This document shows, one piece after another, positions 1 to 7,175 of a stretch of DNA of 9,939 bases (position 1 is its first letter; each line of letters opens with the position of its first letter). Origin of the DNA: JAHFOW01 sp964370795. GTDB taxonomy: Bacteria; Planctomycetota; Brocadiia; Brocadiales; Brocadiaceae. The stretch covers positions 1 to 9,939 of the forward strand of contig CAYJME010000117.1 of the NCBI GenBank assembly GCA_964370795.1. The letters run 5' to 3'. The position numbers and the translations under genes are program-made. The notes below the pieces were generated by a model, which ran no database searches, was not told where the DNA came from, and worked only from the letters and a program-made list of their open reading frames with translations.

Positions 1-20
1 CTTTTACTCTAGTCCTAATT

Positions 21-486
21 TCACTGATCATCAAAGTCCTTCGCACATGTTTTGGCAGCTTTAAACATTCCGAAAATATTTAAAAGCTCATGATCTCCGA
101 GCTGAGATGGCGTTTGGGTTATAGTCAATATTTTTAATAGTTTCATAGTCGAGAAATGCATCTTTTTCGTCTAACCATCTTTCCGGTGTCATTACCAAAG
201 AATCATTAAAAGTACGCAAGTCACATTTATCAAGTTGTCCAAGCATTTCTTTTCTTTTTGCCGCCGGAAAACCTCTCTTCCTGAAATAAACAATCTACGA
301 TTTTAAAAATGTTATCAACTCCGAATATACTGGTAGAGGTATTTCTTTTTTAAAATTTCTCTCTTTATTCCATCCAGGAGCATCTAAAACATTAGTTGAG
401 ATCGGATAGAAATGAAGTACATCTTGGCATTTTGGGGGATTTTCAAGTATTGCTTTATCCGATTTAAAAAATAAATCTGAAAAAAA
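21..486 (-). pseudogene. Broken reading frame downstream of hicA, family not recognised
   Basis: Reading the minus strand from 486, a charged, protein-like frame runs through peptides such as DKAILENPPKCQDVLHFYP and LDAPGWNKERNFKKEIPLPV. It meets an in-frame TAG at 297-295, continues as FPAAKRKEMLGQLDKCDLRT and TPERWLDEKDAFLDYETIKN, then needs a frame change near position 115 to go on as TPSQLGDHELLNIFGMFKAA. It ends at a TGA at 23-21. An in-frame TAA (489-487) lies just before the readable part, and no start codon with a ribosome site is visible. One nonsense change plus one frameshift within about 150 codons says this is a relic, probably the C-terminal part of a longer protein. I do not recognise the family. 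The composition (soluble, Lys/Glu/Asp-rich, several Trp and Pro) suggests a cytoplasmic protein. Confidence 0.5.
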
Positions 487-523
487 TTAAATGAGGAATG
501 TTGTCTTTGTATGCAAACTAAAA

Positions 524-763
524 TTAGTTGCCTAAAAGCTTTTCAATCTCTTCATCGGTAAATTTTAGCTGTCTTAAAAGTCTTTTGCAGTAAACGGGGT
601 CAAGGCTTTTCTTGCCCATTTGAAGTGGAGCTGAATATCTCTTGCCTTCAACGATTCTTGAATAAATTGCATGATCAGTTGATCCTTGCCTTACAAACAC
701 CGATCCTCCCCTTTCCAGTAACTTCGCTAAGTCCTTACTGGACATAGAAGGCAACTTAGGCAT
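524..763 (-). CDS. hicA: HicA-family mRNA interferase toxin
   Basis: This 79-residue protein is the toxin of a type II toxin-antitoxin pair. HicA toxins have a small double-stranded-RNA-binding-like fold and cut mRNA when free of antitoxin. The family signature is visible: an MPKLPSMSSKDLAKLLER opening, then FVRQGSTDHAIYSR around residues 23-34, with the catalytic-type histidine at His31 in the position of the usual G-S-x-H motif. The tail KRLLRQLKFTDEEIEKLL matches the helical C-terminus of the family, and the length is normal. The ATG at 763 lies inside the end of hicB with an 8-nt overlap, and a GAGGT Shine-Dalgarno site lies 8 nt upstream (772-776, read on the minus strand), so translation is probably coupled. 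No truncation or lost key residue is seen, so the toxin could be active. Confidence 0.9.
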   Translation of the reverse strand: MPKLPSMSSKDLAKLLERGGSVFVRQGSTDHAIYSRIVEGKRYSAPLQMGKKSLDPVYCKRLLRQLKFTDEEIEKLLGN

Positions 764-1055
764 ATTGCGGTACCTCGTGTACTTCCAAAGGCCTTAAAAT
801 AAATCCTGACCCAGATTCTTTGTACCATTCAGGTTCCGTGTCTTTCAGGAATTCGATAAATTCTTCCATTGAAATAGGTGATATAACCGTCTCAGGGTGT
901 TCTTTCGCATCTTCAAGATAGATCTCTATTGCAGTTTTGAGGTTCTTCTCAACATCTGCTAAGTCATCACCGCGAGCGGTTACATTTAGTTCTAAGCATA
1001 CAGCAACGTATTCAAGCTTACTTTTACGGACTATTGCAGTATATTTTTTTTCCAT
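756..1055 (-). CDS. hicB: HicB-family antitoxin
   Basis: This is the antitoxin partner of the HicA toxin encoded directly after it. HicB proteins have a partial RNase H-like fold, bind and block HicA, and often repress their own promoter. The start is set at the ATG at 1055, giving 99 residues beginning MEKKYTAIVRKSKLEYVAV. The frame stays open upstream to an ATG at 1121, but that would add a 22-residue hydrophobic/aromatic extension not expected in the family. Visible family features are the edge strand YTAIVRKSKLEYVAVCLEL, the helix DLADVEKNLKTAIEIYLED, and the ending LRPLEVHEVPQYA, typical of HicB forms encoded before hicA. No separate C-terminal ribbon-helix-helix or HTH domain is obvious, so autoregulation is uncertain. 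The ribosome site is weak (GCGAG about 11 nt upstream). The order antitoxin then toxin with an 8-nt overlap suits translational coupling. Confidence 0.88.
   Translation of the reverse strand: MEKKYTAIVRKSKLEYVAVCLELNVTARGDDLADVEKNLKTAIEIYLEDAKEHPETVISPISMEEFIEFLKDTEPEWYKESGSGFILRPLEVHEVPQYA
772..776 (-). promoter_or_regulatory. Ribosome binding site of hicA inside hicB
   Basis: On the minus strand GAGGT stands 8 nt before the hicA ATG and inside the last codons of hicB. It supports the 763 start and means ribosomes finishing hicB are well placed to start hicA. Confidence 0.6.
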
Positions 1056-1145
1056 TTTGTGTTTTCTCGCAAAAATATAACCAAAGAAAAAGTCCAGGTA
1101 ATTAATGTATCTTGAAAGCATAAAGAATACAAATGAAAATCAATC

Positions 1146-1847
1146 TCACATGCCAAGCTCACAAAGCATCTTCCAGGCATTACCGATTCGATAACCATGA
1201 ATTGCAGCCTTACGAAGCTCTTCTACTTCTTCAGAACTTTTTCTGTATTGTGAGAGAATAATCGTACATTTTCCGTCTTTATGATCTATCCATGGCGCTT
1301 TTGTCTTTTGCTTTTGACCTTTGAAATCTCAGAAATGGTATCAAATTCAAGTTCTTGCACATTTTTTGATAAACATAAAACTGGTTTTTCTCTTAGTATT
1401 AGCACGCAGGGCATCTCTTAGTTGCTTTTTTTCAGATTCGTTGAAATTGCTCAAACCAAAAAATTCACCTAAGGTATCAAGCTTTTTGTCTATGCAAAAT
1501 TTGTCCATATTTTTTTTATCGAAATAAGCCTTTGCATAGCGTTTCTCTATTAACTTGTTAGTTTGGTTGTTATCCTCGTTTTCACAGTATCGCTTAATGA
1601 TGCAATATGCTGTAAGTTTCTCAAGATTTTTGATATGTTCACGAATCTTATCTGTATTATCTTCTTGGAGTTCCTCTTTGATAAACCTTAACCATAAACA
1701 AATAAGCGTTAAGTATCGAACCCGCCGTGCAGGGGAGATAACGCCTTTATGATGGTAGCATTCGGCCAGGCTGCCCCAGGTGATGCAAAAATCTCCGTCA
1801 ATAATGGTGTAAGGGTGATCATAATAAATAAAGATAGGTATTTTAAA
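1146..1847 (-). pseudogene. Multiply frameshifted gene relic upstream of hicB, family not recognised
   Basis: The minus strand is open from just after a TAA at 1850-1848 to a TGA at 1349-1347 (about 166 codons) without any usable start codon near the beginning. The translation is protein-like and highly charged: IIDGDFCITWGSLAECYHHK, then RFIKEELQEDNTDKIREHIK, KLIEKRYAKAYFDKKNMDKF and LGEFFGLSNFNESEKKQLRD. At about 1370 the sensible reading moves to a second frame (NVQELEFDTISEISKVKSK), which stops at a TAG at 1288-1286. At about 1297 it moves to a third frame (PWIDHKDGKCTIILSQYRK, then EEVEELRKAAIHGYRIGNAW), ending at a TGA at 1148-1146. Two frameshifts and a missing start mark a decayed gene. 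I do not recognise the family. Short plus-strand open frames over the same stretch are low-complexity antisense shadows. Confidence 0.5.
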
Positions 1848-1977
1848 TTATGGATGAAAATTGGCCGAAAATTTAATTAAATATGTCTATAGACGGCGAT
1901 GGACGATTTACATCGGTGAGCAAGAACCAGTCGCCAAAAAGAGTTGATTCCTCCTAAAAATATGAAATTTAAGGAAG

Positions 1978-2003
1978 GATTGCTTCGCTGTCGCTCGCAA
2001 TGA
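1978..2003. repeat. Fragment of a GC-rich dispersed intergenic repeat
   Basis: This 26-nt stretch has 5-bp inverted ends, ATTGC (1979-1983) and GCAAT (1997-2001), around a core built from TTCGCTGTCGCTC. Its GC-rich, CGC/TCGC-rich wording contrasts sharply with the AT-rich flanks. It resembles the intergenic repeats of the form ATTGCGAGCGA...GAAGCAAT seen many times in some bacterial genomes. The rest of the 1850-2041 spacer shows no convincing gene, only a 10-bp palindrome GTCTATAGAC near 1885-1894. Confidence 0.45.
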
Positions 2004-2041
2004 TATTTGCATGCCAATTTGTTCAAGGCGTTCACGCTCTC

Positions 2042-4042
2042 TTATGGCAATTTTACCTGATAATCCAACGTTACCGCAGTATCTCCCGTGGTTTTTTCAA
2101 TCTTTACCGGTAAGTGCCATATTACCGCGTCAATATAACATGCCCCCTGATTGTCCTCCCTGCAATAATAAAAACTTGCAGATACTTTTACTTCAGTATT
2201 CCGTTGTTCAGCATCTGTTTTTAACGAAATCTTTATAGGCAATACAGGTTTCTCCAAAACCACTTCGCGCTTATCCTGGTTGACCGAGACACCCTTTCCG
2301 GCTTCGATTCTATATATCAATGGCGCATGTGGATTGAAATGATAGCCACCGGGGAGGTTGATGTCCAGGGTTAATTGAATATCCGTTTCTGCTTTCAAGG
2401 TTTTTGGCGACAACTCCAACGACTTCGCAAAGGGCAGTGATTCAGGCTGCGGAATATTTACTGATATTTCTGGTGTAAGCCCCTTAATTTGCAAGGTGTT
2501 TGCCTCTTTTGTTTTCATATCAATCACGCGGATGGCGTGGTTATTCGTATCAGCAATGTACAATTTATTGTTTGCTACGCCCAGTCCCCCGGGTTCGTAA
2601 AATTGCGGTTCTTTACCATCAACATATCCGGGTTTCCCTGTCCCTGCGAAGGTACGGCATGTCGTATCCAGGGGATTGATGACTTTAATCCTGTGGTTGT
2701 ATGTGTCGGCAATGTAGATAAGTCCATTATAGTTAATGACTCCAAGGGGATGCTGGAGACGTACCTCCGCCCCTTTCCCATCAGTATCTCCAAAAACAAA
2801 AAGGTCTTCTCCTACAACCGTCTTGACGACGTTTTTTTCTAAATCCACGGAGCGAATCGAACTTACTTCGCTGTCCGCAAAGTAGAGTTTTGTGCCGGAA
2901 ACGGTAATGCCGCTTGGTTGCGCCAGCGCACACCTATCCAGTGCTCCGTCAATACGTCCTTCTTTTCCACTTCCGGCAAATGGTTGAAAAACGGTCGTTT
3001 CCAAATCCATCTCCCATATTTGATGTGCCCCTGCCATGGCTATATAGAGCTTATTGTCCAGATAGACAATATCCCACGGTGAATTTATGGGTGATGATAT
3101 GCCCATTCCACCCGTGTCCATAAATGCCGCCTGTTTACCCGTGCCTGCAACGGCCTTAACCGTCTTTGCCTTTAAGTCCAGCCTGCGAATAAGATGGTTT
3201 TCTGTATCCGCCACATATAAATAGTCGCCGTGAAGCGTCATCCCCTGTGGATGATTAAAACTGGCATCCGAAAAGGCGCCGTCGTCTCTTCCCGTCTTAC
3301 CATTGCCGGCGATATCAAGTACTTGTCCTTCTAAATTGGTTATGATAATCCGGTTATGGTTGGAATCGGCAATAAATAAACGGTTCGATGTTTCATCTGC
3401 CAATACCTTGCCGGGAAACGAAAGAGACGAAGCGCCGAGTTTGTGTTTTTCTAATGAAAGGGGTATGGGTTGTTCGTTCATAAGATTATTTGAACGATAA
3501 TCAGAGATGAGTTTCCCGATTAATTTGTCCAATATTTCGTAATGTCCCTCGCCGGTATCAGAACCTACGATATTCCCTTCCGGGTCAATCAGCACCAGGG
3601 TGGGCCATGCACTGGCGCTATAAGCATGCCAGAGTATGAAATTGCTGTCGTTGATTACAGGGTGTTCGATTTCGTACCGGAGGATGGCCTGCCGAATATT
3701 TTCCGATTCTTTTTCATTTTGAAACTTTGCGGAATGTACCCCGATGACCACCAGTTCTTTGTGATACTTTGTTTCCAGTTTTTTAAGGTCGGGTATGATG
3801 TGCATGCAATTGATGCAACAGTATGTCCAGAAATCGAGGAGCACTACCTTCCCTTTTAAATCTGCCAGAGATAAAGGTCTTGATACATTAAACCAGGCCG
3901 CGCCACCGGCCAGTTCCGGAGCGGGCTGTCTTTTGTTCTGCGCTGCCGATGTCATAGGGGTAATTCCAAAATAAAAGAGGATAAATAAGATAAATATGCG
4001 GGTGTAGAGTGGATGTCGTTCAAATAATCCTCTGGTATTCAT
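2042..4042 (-). CDS. Exported NHLRC2-like protein: thioredoxin-fold domain plus NHL beta-propeller
   Basis: This 666-residue protein opens with a signal peptide or anchor (hydrophobic residues about 15-29, then TSAA). A TlpA/thioredoxin-like domain follows (about 38-185): VVLLDFWTYCCINCMHIIP carries the redox motif C76-I-N-C79, preceded by an extra Cys75, and the cis-proline is in SAWPT (Pro147). Residues about 205-515 form an NHL beta-propeller with repeated units such as KLYIADTNNHAIRVID, LYVADTENHLIRRLD and LIYIADTYNHRIKVI, with AGTGK loops between blades. The C-terminal domain (about 535-666) is a beta-rich module resembling the N-terminal domain of DsbD, with two cysteines (627 and 635) in YYCREDNQGACYID. 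This is the domain order of animal NHLRC2, including its CCINC motif, but here with an export signal. The biochemical role of bacterial members is not established; periplasmic thiol-disulfide or scaffold work is inferred. The start follows the 31-residue ORF by 5 nt, suggesting an operon. Confidence 0.85.
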   Translation of the reverse strand: MNTRGLFERHPLYTRIFILFILFYFGITPMTSAAQNKRQPAPELAGGAAWFNVSRPLSLADLKGKVVLLDFWTYCCINCMHIIPDLKKLETKYHKELVVIGVHSAKFQNEKESENIRQAILRYEIEHPVINDSNFILWHAYSASAWPTLVLIDPEGNIVGSDTGEGHYEILDKLIGKLISDYRSNNLMNEQPIPLSLEKHKLGASSLSFPGKVLADETSNRLFIADSNHNRIIITNLEGQVLDIAGNGKTGRDDGAFSDASFNHPQGMTLHGDYLYVADTENHLIRRLDLKAKTVKAVAGTGKQAAFMDTGGMGISSPINSPWDIVYLDNKLYIAMAGAHQIWEMDLETTVFQPFAGSGKEGRIDGALDRCALAQPSGITVSGTKLYFADSEVSSIRSVDLEKNVVKTVVGEDLFVFGDTDGKGAEVRLQHPLGVINYNGLIYIADTYNHRIKVINPLDTTCRTFAGTGKPGYVDGKEPQFYEPGGLGVANNKLYIADTNNHAIRVIDMKTKEANTLQIKGLTPEISVNIPQPESLPFAKSLELSPKTLKAETDIQLTLDINLPGGYHFNPHAPLIYRIEAGKGVSVNQDKREVVLEKPVLPIKISLKTDAEQRNTEVKVSASFYYCREDNQGACYIDAVIWHLPVKIEKTTGDTAVTLDYQVKLP

Positions 4043-4047
4043 AAAAT

Positions 4048-4143
4048 TTATTTCTTTCTTCGTTTGAAAAGATATTTTCCATAAAATAAAAGACCAACGA
4101 CGATAAACGATACCACGCTTACAATAAAATATAGGAGTTCCAT
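4048..4143 (-). CDS. 31-residue single-span membrane micropeptide
   Basis: An ATG at 4143 opens a 31-codon frame ending at TAA (4050-4048), only 5 nt before the ATG of the NHLRC2-like gene and on the same strand. The peptide begins MELLYFIVSVVSFIVV, giving one membrane helix (about residues 3-21), and ends in a strongly basic tail (KYLFKRRKK) that should lie in the cytoplasm. This is the pattern of a real small membrane protein rather than of random AT-rich DNA. A weak purine-rich ribosome site (AAAAAGAG) stands about 7 nt upstream. The AAGAAAG that could serve the next gene overlaps the end of this frame, so translation may be coupled. No named family is recognised. In size and topology it recalls small accessory subunits of membrane complexes such as CcmD or CcoQ, but there is no sequence basis for either name. 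Confidence 0.5.
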   Translation of the reverse strand: MELLYFIVSVVSFIVVGLLFYGKYLFKRRKK

Positions 4144-4199
4144 GTCCAGCTCTTTTTATTCAGAAGGTGTCATATATAAATGTTAAGGAACCTCAAACT

Positions 4200-4270
4200 T
4201 GCCACAAAGTCCACAGATACGCTCAATATTCAGGTTCAATCGTGGCCGATTGAACCCGCAAAAGGTGGCA
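4200..4270. repeat. Nested inverted repeats in the leader before ydbH
   Basis: A perfect 10-bp inverted repeat, GGTTCAATCG (4233-4242) and CGATTGAACC (4247-4256) with a TGGC loop, lies inside weaker outer arms TGCCAC (4200-4205) and GTGGCA (4265-4270). The outer sequence (TTGCCACAAAGTCCACAGA ... GGTGGCAGAGACGC) resembles the dispersed family also seen near 7176-7223, so this may be one repeat inserted into another. It forms the first part of the 320-bp gene-free spacer between the divergent units. Confidence 0.6.
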
Positions 4271-4272
4271 GA

Positions 4273-4298
4273 GACGCAAAATCATGCGTCTTTTTTTT
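4273..4298 (+). terminator. Intrinsic terminator-like hairpin upstream of ydbH
   Basis: GACGCA (4273-4278) and TGCGTC (4285-4290) form a perfect 6-bp stem with a 6-nt loop, followed at once by eight T residues (4291-4298). The T-run is on the plus strand only, so it would stop rightward transcription. No rightward gene lies before it in this spacer. It could shield ydbH from antisense readthrough, act as a leader attenuator if a promoter lies farther left, or be part of a dispersed repeat. Confidence 0.6.
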
Positions 4299-4388
4299 GC
4301 GTTCTTTATAGTTTCGCAGTGAACTGAAATGCTCATTGTATTCTATCAGTGCTTAGAAGGCTATCAAGGAAATTTTATCATTGTATAC

Positions 4389-4417
4389 TTGCATTTGCAT
4401 CCATCTGGTTTTATAGT
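4389..4417 (+). promoter_or_regulatory. Possible sigma70-type promoter of ydbH
   Basis: TTGCAT (4389-4394) and TATAGT (4412-4417) are separated by 17 nt. The -10 box matches the consensus at 5 of 6 positions, the -35 box at 3 of 6. The site lies downstream of the terminator-like hairpin and about 45 nt before the ydbH start, a sensible place. AT-rich DNA gives such matches by chance. Confidence 0.35.
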
Positions 4418-4462
4418 ATTTCACAAAAGGTTATGACAAATCTCTGATAAGGAATTGGTTAT

Positions 4463-6991
4463 ATGGCTCAGAAAAAGAAGATACTTTTTCGCTCTGTTGT
4501 AATAGCGATCATTGTTTTTACCGTATTGTGCGGCATATATTTTTCAATCCCGGTTTATCTGGAAAGGAAATTGCTCCCCGGTATAGCGGAAAGGATGGGC
4601 TTTGACAGGGCTACCTGTGACGTCCGAAAATTCAACCTGGGCGGACTTGACCTGGCGTCTTTTGAGTGGGGAACAAAAGCAACTCCTGTTTTATCGTTTG
4701 ATTCTGCCCGTATAGATTATTCCTTGCCGGGCTTGATGAAAAAACATATTCATAAGATTTTTCTGAACGGGGTTAAAATTAAGGCAGCGTATAAAGACGG
4801 GAAAATCATAGTGCCAGGGATCGATTTAAATACTATTTTCCAGAGTTCTTCAGATACAGCAAAGGACAATGCCCAACCATGGACTCCCCCGATAAGTTTT
4901 GATTTGTTTGAGATGCGCAATGCCACGATTGTTGTAAAATCGGGATATACGACATCGAGAGTTCCCTTTAACTTGAAAATGAAACCTCTCGTAACAAAAG
5001 AAAAGGCTCGCAACACAGAATATGATATACAAATAGGGTCGCACCCCCGGTTGAGGAATCTTGTGCCTGGATTAAAATTTTCAGCTCAGGCCAATATGCA
5101 TGTAACGTACGACCTTCAATCAAATGACCTTGGACTACAGTTGATTCTTGACGATCTGGATCTTGATTACGCCGGGTATAAAGTTCAGAACTCGCCGGGG
5201 GATGTTCCTCTGGTGATAAAAGTTGCAAAGACGGAAGATAAGGTGAGCGCTCATTTTTCCCGTTTTTGTATGCTGTCGCCTTTTCCCATAGAAATAACTA
5301 TGGATCAGAATACCGATTTTAATCTCCACATTACTCAGGAAGACATATCCCTCCAGGGAAAAATGAATGTGGGTTTAAATAAAGAATTAATGGACAAAAG
5401 TGGCTTTTGGTTAAAGCTTGCCAATTCGGAATCTTTACCCCTGACGTTGAAAGGCAAAAAAACAAGGGACGACTGGTCATTTACGGTGAATTCTCCAGGC
5501 ACGCGAGAACCCATCCAATTTCAGGGGTCGAAGGAAAAGATGGGCATGAATCCGAATGTTTTTTCAATTGGCGTGAAAGGTAAAGGCACAAAGGGCACGG
5601 TACAATATGCAATGAAGATATCTCAGATAAAATATGACTCTGCCTCTATGCTCTTAAATATTCCGGATTTCTGGTTATATGGCCAGTCTTTAATTGATAC
5701 CACGCAGTATCCCACCATAAAGGCCTTTGCGAAATTTGGAGACGCTGAATTTAATACGGGTAGTTTGCATACAGAAAAAATACAGGCAAAGGTTCCCTTT
5801 CAATGGCCATTTCCATCAACAAAACAAGAGAAAGTTGTCTATAGAAATGATGAGCAGAGCTATTTTAATGTGGGTGTTATAAAATACGCTGATTTGGAAT
5901 TAGGGGCAATTTCTGCCACACCGTATCAGAACGGGTTGGATTTGCTTTTTGCAGGTCAGTACAAGGATTTAATACCGGATTTTCTGATGAATTTTTCAGG
6001 AAAGGTAGGAATGAATGACAACAAGAATCTCCTTGCGCATATAGATTTTAAAGTTGCCGAACCGGAAAAAGTTATAAAAATGGACATGGAAAAGTTTTCT
6101 TCCCAATTAGCGGGGATGTCGTTTGAAGGAAATGTGGATCTTCAGGGTAAATGCGACATGCTGGGTAGCACGATAACAAGCGGTGGTTTCGTAGCAATGC
6201 ATAATGCGAAGATAGGAAACGCTGAAAAAAAGATGGTATTTGAAGGTATAAATTTAGATCTTAAATTGCCGGATTTATTGAGTTTCAGGAGCGAACGGGA
6301 ACAAATTTTAAAATTCAAACGGTTTGCCTGGGGTGATATTGAAATGACTGATGGGGAAATGGAATTAGAGATCGAATCGCCAGCATCTATTTTTATTGAA
6401 AAGTGTGGTTTGTCGTGGTGTGGCGGGCATGTGTATACCCATGGACTGCATTTAGATTCGGAGAAAAGCGGGCTGGATCTTATTCTGTACTGTGACCGTC
6501 TGAAACTTGCGGACATATTTAAGCAGTTTAATTTGGGAAGCGCTGAAGGCGAAGGCGCAGTGAATGGGCGTATTCCGGTGAGTTATAGAGACGGGAAAAT
6601 AAAAGTCATGGATGGATTTCTCTATTCGACACCGGGAGAGGGTGGGACTCTTAATTTAAGCTCGGATACCCTCATACCCGGAGCGCCTGGCGTACAGCAG
6701 ACTATTCAGATGCAAATTGCCCGGGAGGCCCTGAAAAATTTTACCTATAACTGGGCAAAACTTTCATTACTCACTCAGGACGATGACCTGCTTATTCACA
6801 TGCAGATGGATGGACATCCTGGAGATTTGTTACCGTTTGGTTTTAGCAGAAGCATGGGGCTTGTAAAAGTAGAAGGAGAGCCGCGGGCGCATTTTCAGGG
6901 AATACGCTTTAATCTTAATTTCAAGTTGCCGCTTGAGAAAATGTTGTATTACGGTTCGAGTTTAAGCGAACTCATGCAGCAGGGTGAATGA
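4463..6991 (+). CDS. ydbH: YdbH-family inter-membrane phospholipid transport protein
   Basis: This 842-residue protein belongs to the YdbH branch of the AsmA-like/TamB-like bridge proteins, which in E. coli carry phospholipids across the periplasm in partial redundancy with TamB and YhdP. A basic N-terminus (MAQKKK) and one membrane helix (about residues 10-31) anchor it in the inner membrane. The rest is periplasmic and beta-strand rich, as expected for a long lipid groove. The C-terminal YdbH domain is recognisable: FEGINLDLKLPDLLSF (about 593), the CGGHVYTHGLHLD segment (about 652) and the conserved EGAVNGRIPVSYRDGKIKV followed by TPGEGGTLNL (about 697-730). The length is near the E. coli protein (about 880). 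The start at 4463 has an AAGGA ribosome site 9 nt upstream. The partners ynbE and ydbL follow, here after an unusual 350-nt gap. The older Pfam name (dicarboxylate transport) should not be taken as its function. Confidence 0.85.
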   Translation: MAQKKKILFRSVVIAIIVFTVLCGIYFSIPVYLERKLLPGIAERMGFDRATCDVRKFNLGGLDLASFEWGTKATPVLSFDSARIDYSLPGLMKKHIHKIFLNGVKIKAAYKDGKIIVPGIDLNTIFQSSSDTAKDNAQPWTPPISFDLFEMRNATIVVKSGYTTSRVPFNLKMKPLVTKEKARNTEYDIQIGSHPRLRNLVPGLKFSAQANMHVTYDLQSNDLGLQLILDDLDLDYAGYKVQNSPGDVPLVIKVAKTEDKVSAHFSRFCMLSPFPIEITMDQNTDFNLHITQEDISLQGKMNVGLNKELMDKSGFWLKLANSESLPLTLKGKKTRDDWSFTVNSPGTREPIQFQGSKEKMGMNPNVFSIGVKGKGTKGTVQYAMKISQIKYDSASMLLNIPDFWLYGQSLIDTTQYPTIKAFAKFGDAEFNTGSLHTEKIQAKVPFQWPFPSTKQEKVVYRNDEQSYFNVGVIKYADLELGAISATPYQNGLDLLFAGQYKDLIPDFLMNFSGKVGMNDNKNLLAHIDFKVAEPEKVIKMDMEKFSSQLAGMSFEGNVDLQGKCDMLGSTITSGGFVAMHNAKIGNAEKKMVFEGINLDLKLPDLLSFRSEREQILKFKRFAWGDIEMTDGEMELEIESPASIFIEKCGLSWCGGHVYTHGLHLDSEKSGLDLILYCDRLKLADIFKQFNLGSAEGEGAVNGRIPVSYRDGKIKVMDGFLYSTPGEGGTLNLSSDTLIPGAPGVQQTIQMQIAREALKNFTYNWAKLSLLTQDDDLLIHMQMDGHPGDLLPFGFSRSMGLVKVEGEPRAHFQGIRFNLNFKLPLEKMLYYGSSLSELMQQGE

Positions 6992-7065
6992 GTATTTCAA
7001 CGGCTGGAACAGGAAACTTGTTTGCAGAGGAATTTTCATTTTAATTAAACGGGTTTTGAGGAGGT

Positions 7066-7151
7066 GTTGGTAGGACAAGCGTCTCGCTTGTCCTGTCCTG
7101 TATCCGTTTGTTGCTTTTGATTTGGTCAACCGGGACGGTTGACCTACCAAC
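7066..7151. repeat. 86-bp two-hairpin MITE-like element between ydbH and ynbE
   Basis: The element is bounded by perfect 9-bp inverted ends GTTGGTAGG (7066-7074) and CCTACCAAC (7143-7151); taken to 16 nt the ends match at 14 positions. Each end carries its own perfect 9-bp hairpin: GGACAAGCG / CGCTTGTCC (7073-7093, loop TCT) and GGTCAACCG / CGGTTGACC (7124-7144, loop GGA). About 30 nt of ordinary sequence lie between. No coding capacity is visible. No clear target-site duplication and no T-run follow, so it looks like a mobile or dispersed structured repeat rather than a terminator. Confidence 0.65.
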
Positions 7152-7175
7152 TTGACGTTTGGAAATTTTAAACAT

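Noticed and set aside
1056..1121. N-terminal extension of HicB from the ATG at 1121
   Set aside because: The added 22 residues are hydrophobic and aromatic, unlike known HicB starts; MEKKYTAIV at 1055 fits the family.
1321..1752. Plus-strand frames rich in Ser/Leu/Phe
   Set aside because: Their composition is typical of the antisense of an AT-rich Lys/Glu-rich gene; the minus strand gives a better, though broken, protein reading.
2489..3859. Several plus-strand open frames of 69-117 codons (for example at 2489-2842 and 3542-3859)
   Set aside because: They lie wholly antisense to the well-supported thioredoxin/NHL gene, have no ribosome sites and no family-like sequence.
7073..7093. Terminator of ydbH
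   Set aside because: The hairpin is strong but is followed by TGTCCTGTA rather than a T-run, and is one half of a larger symmetrical repeat.
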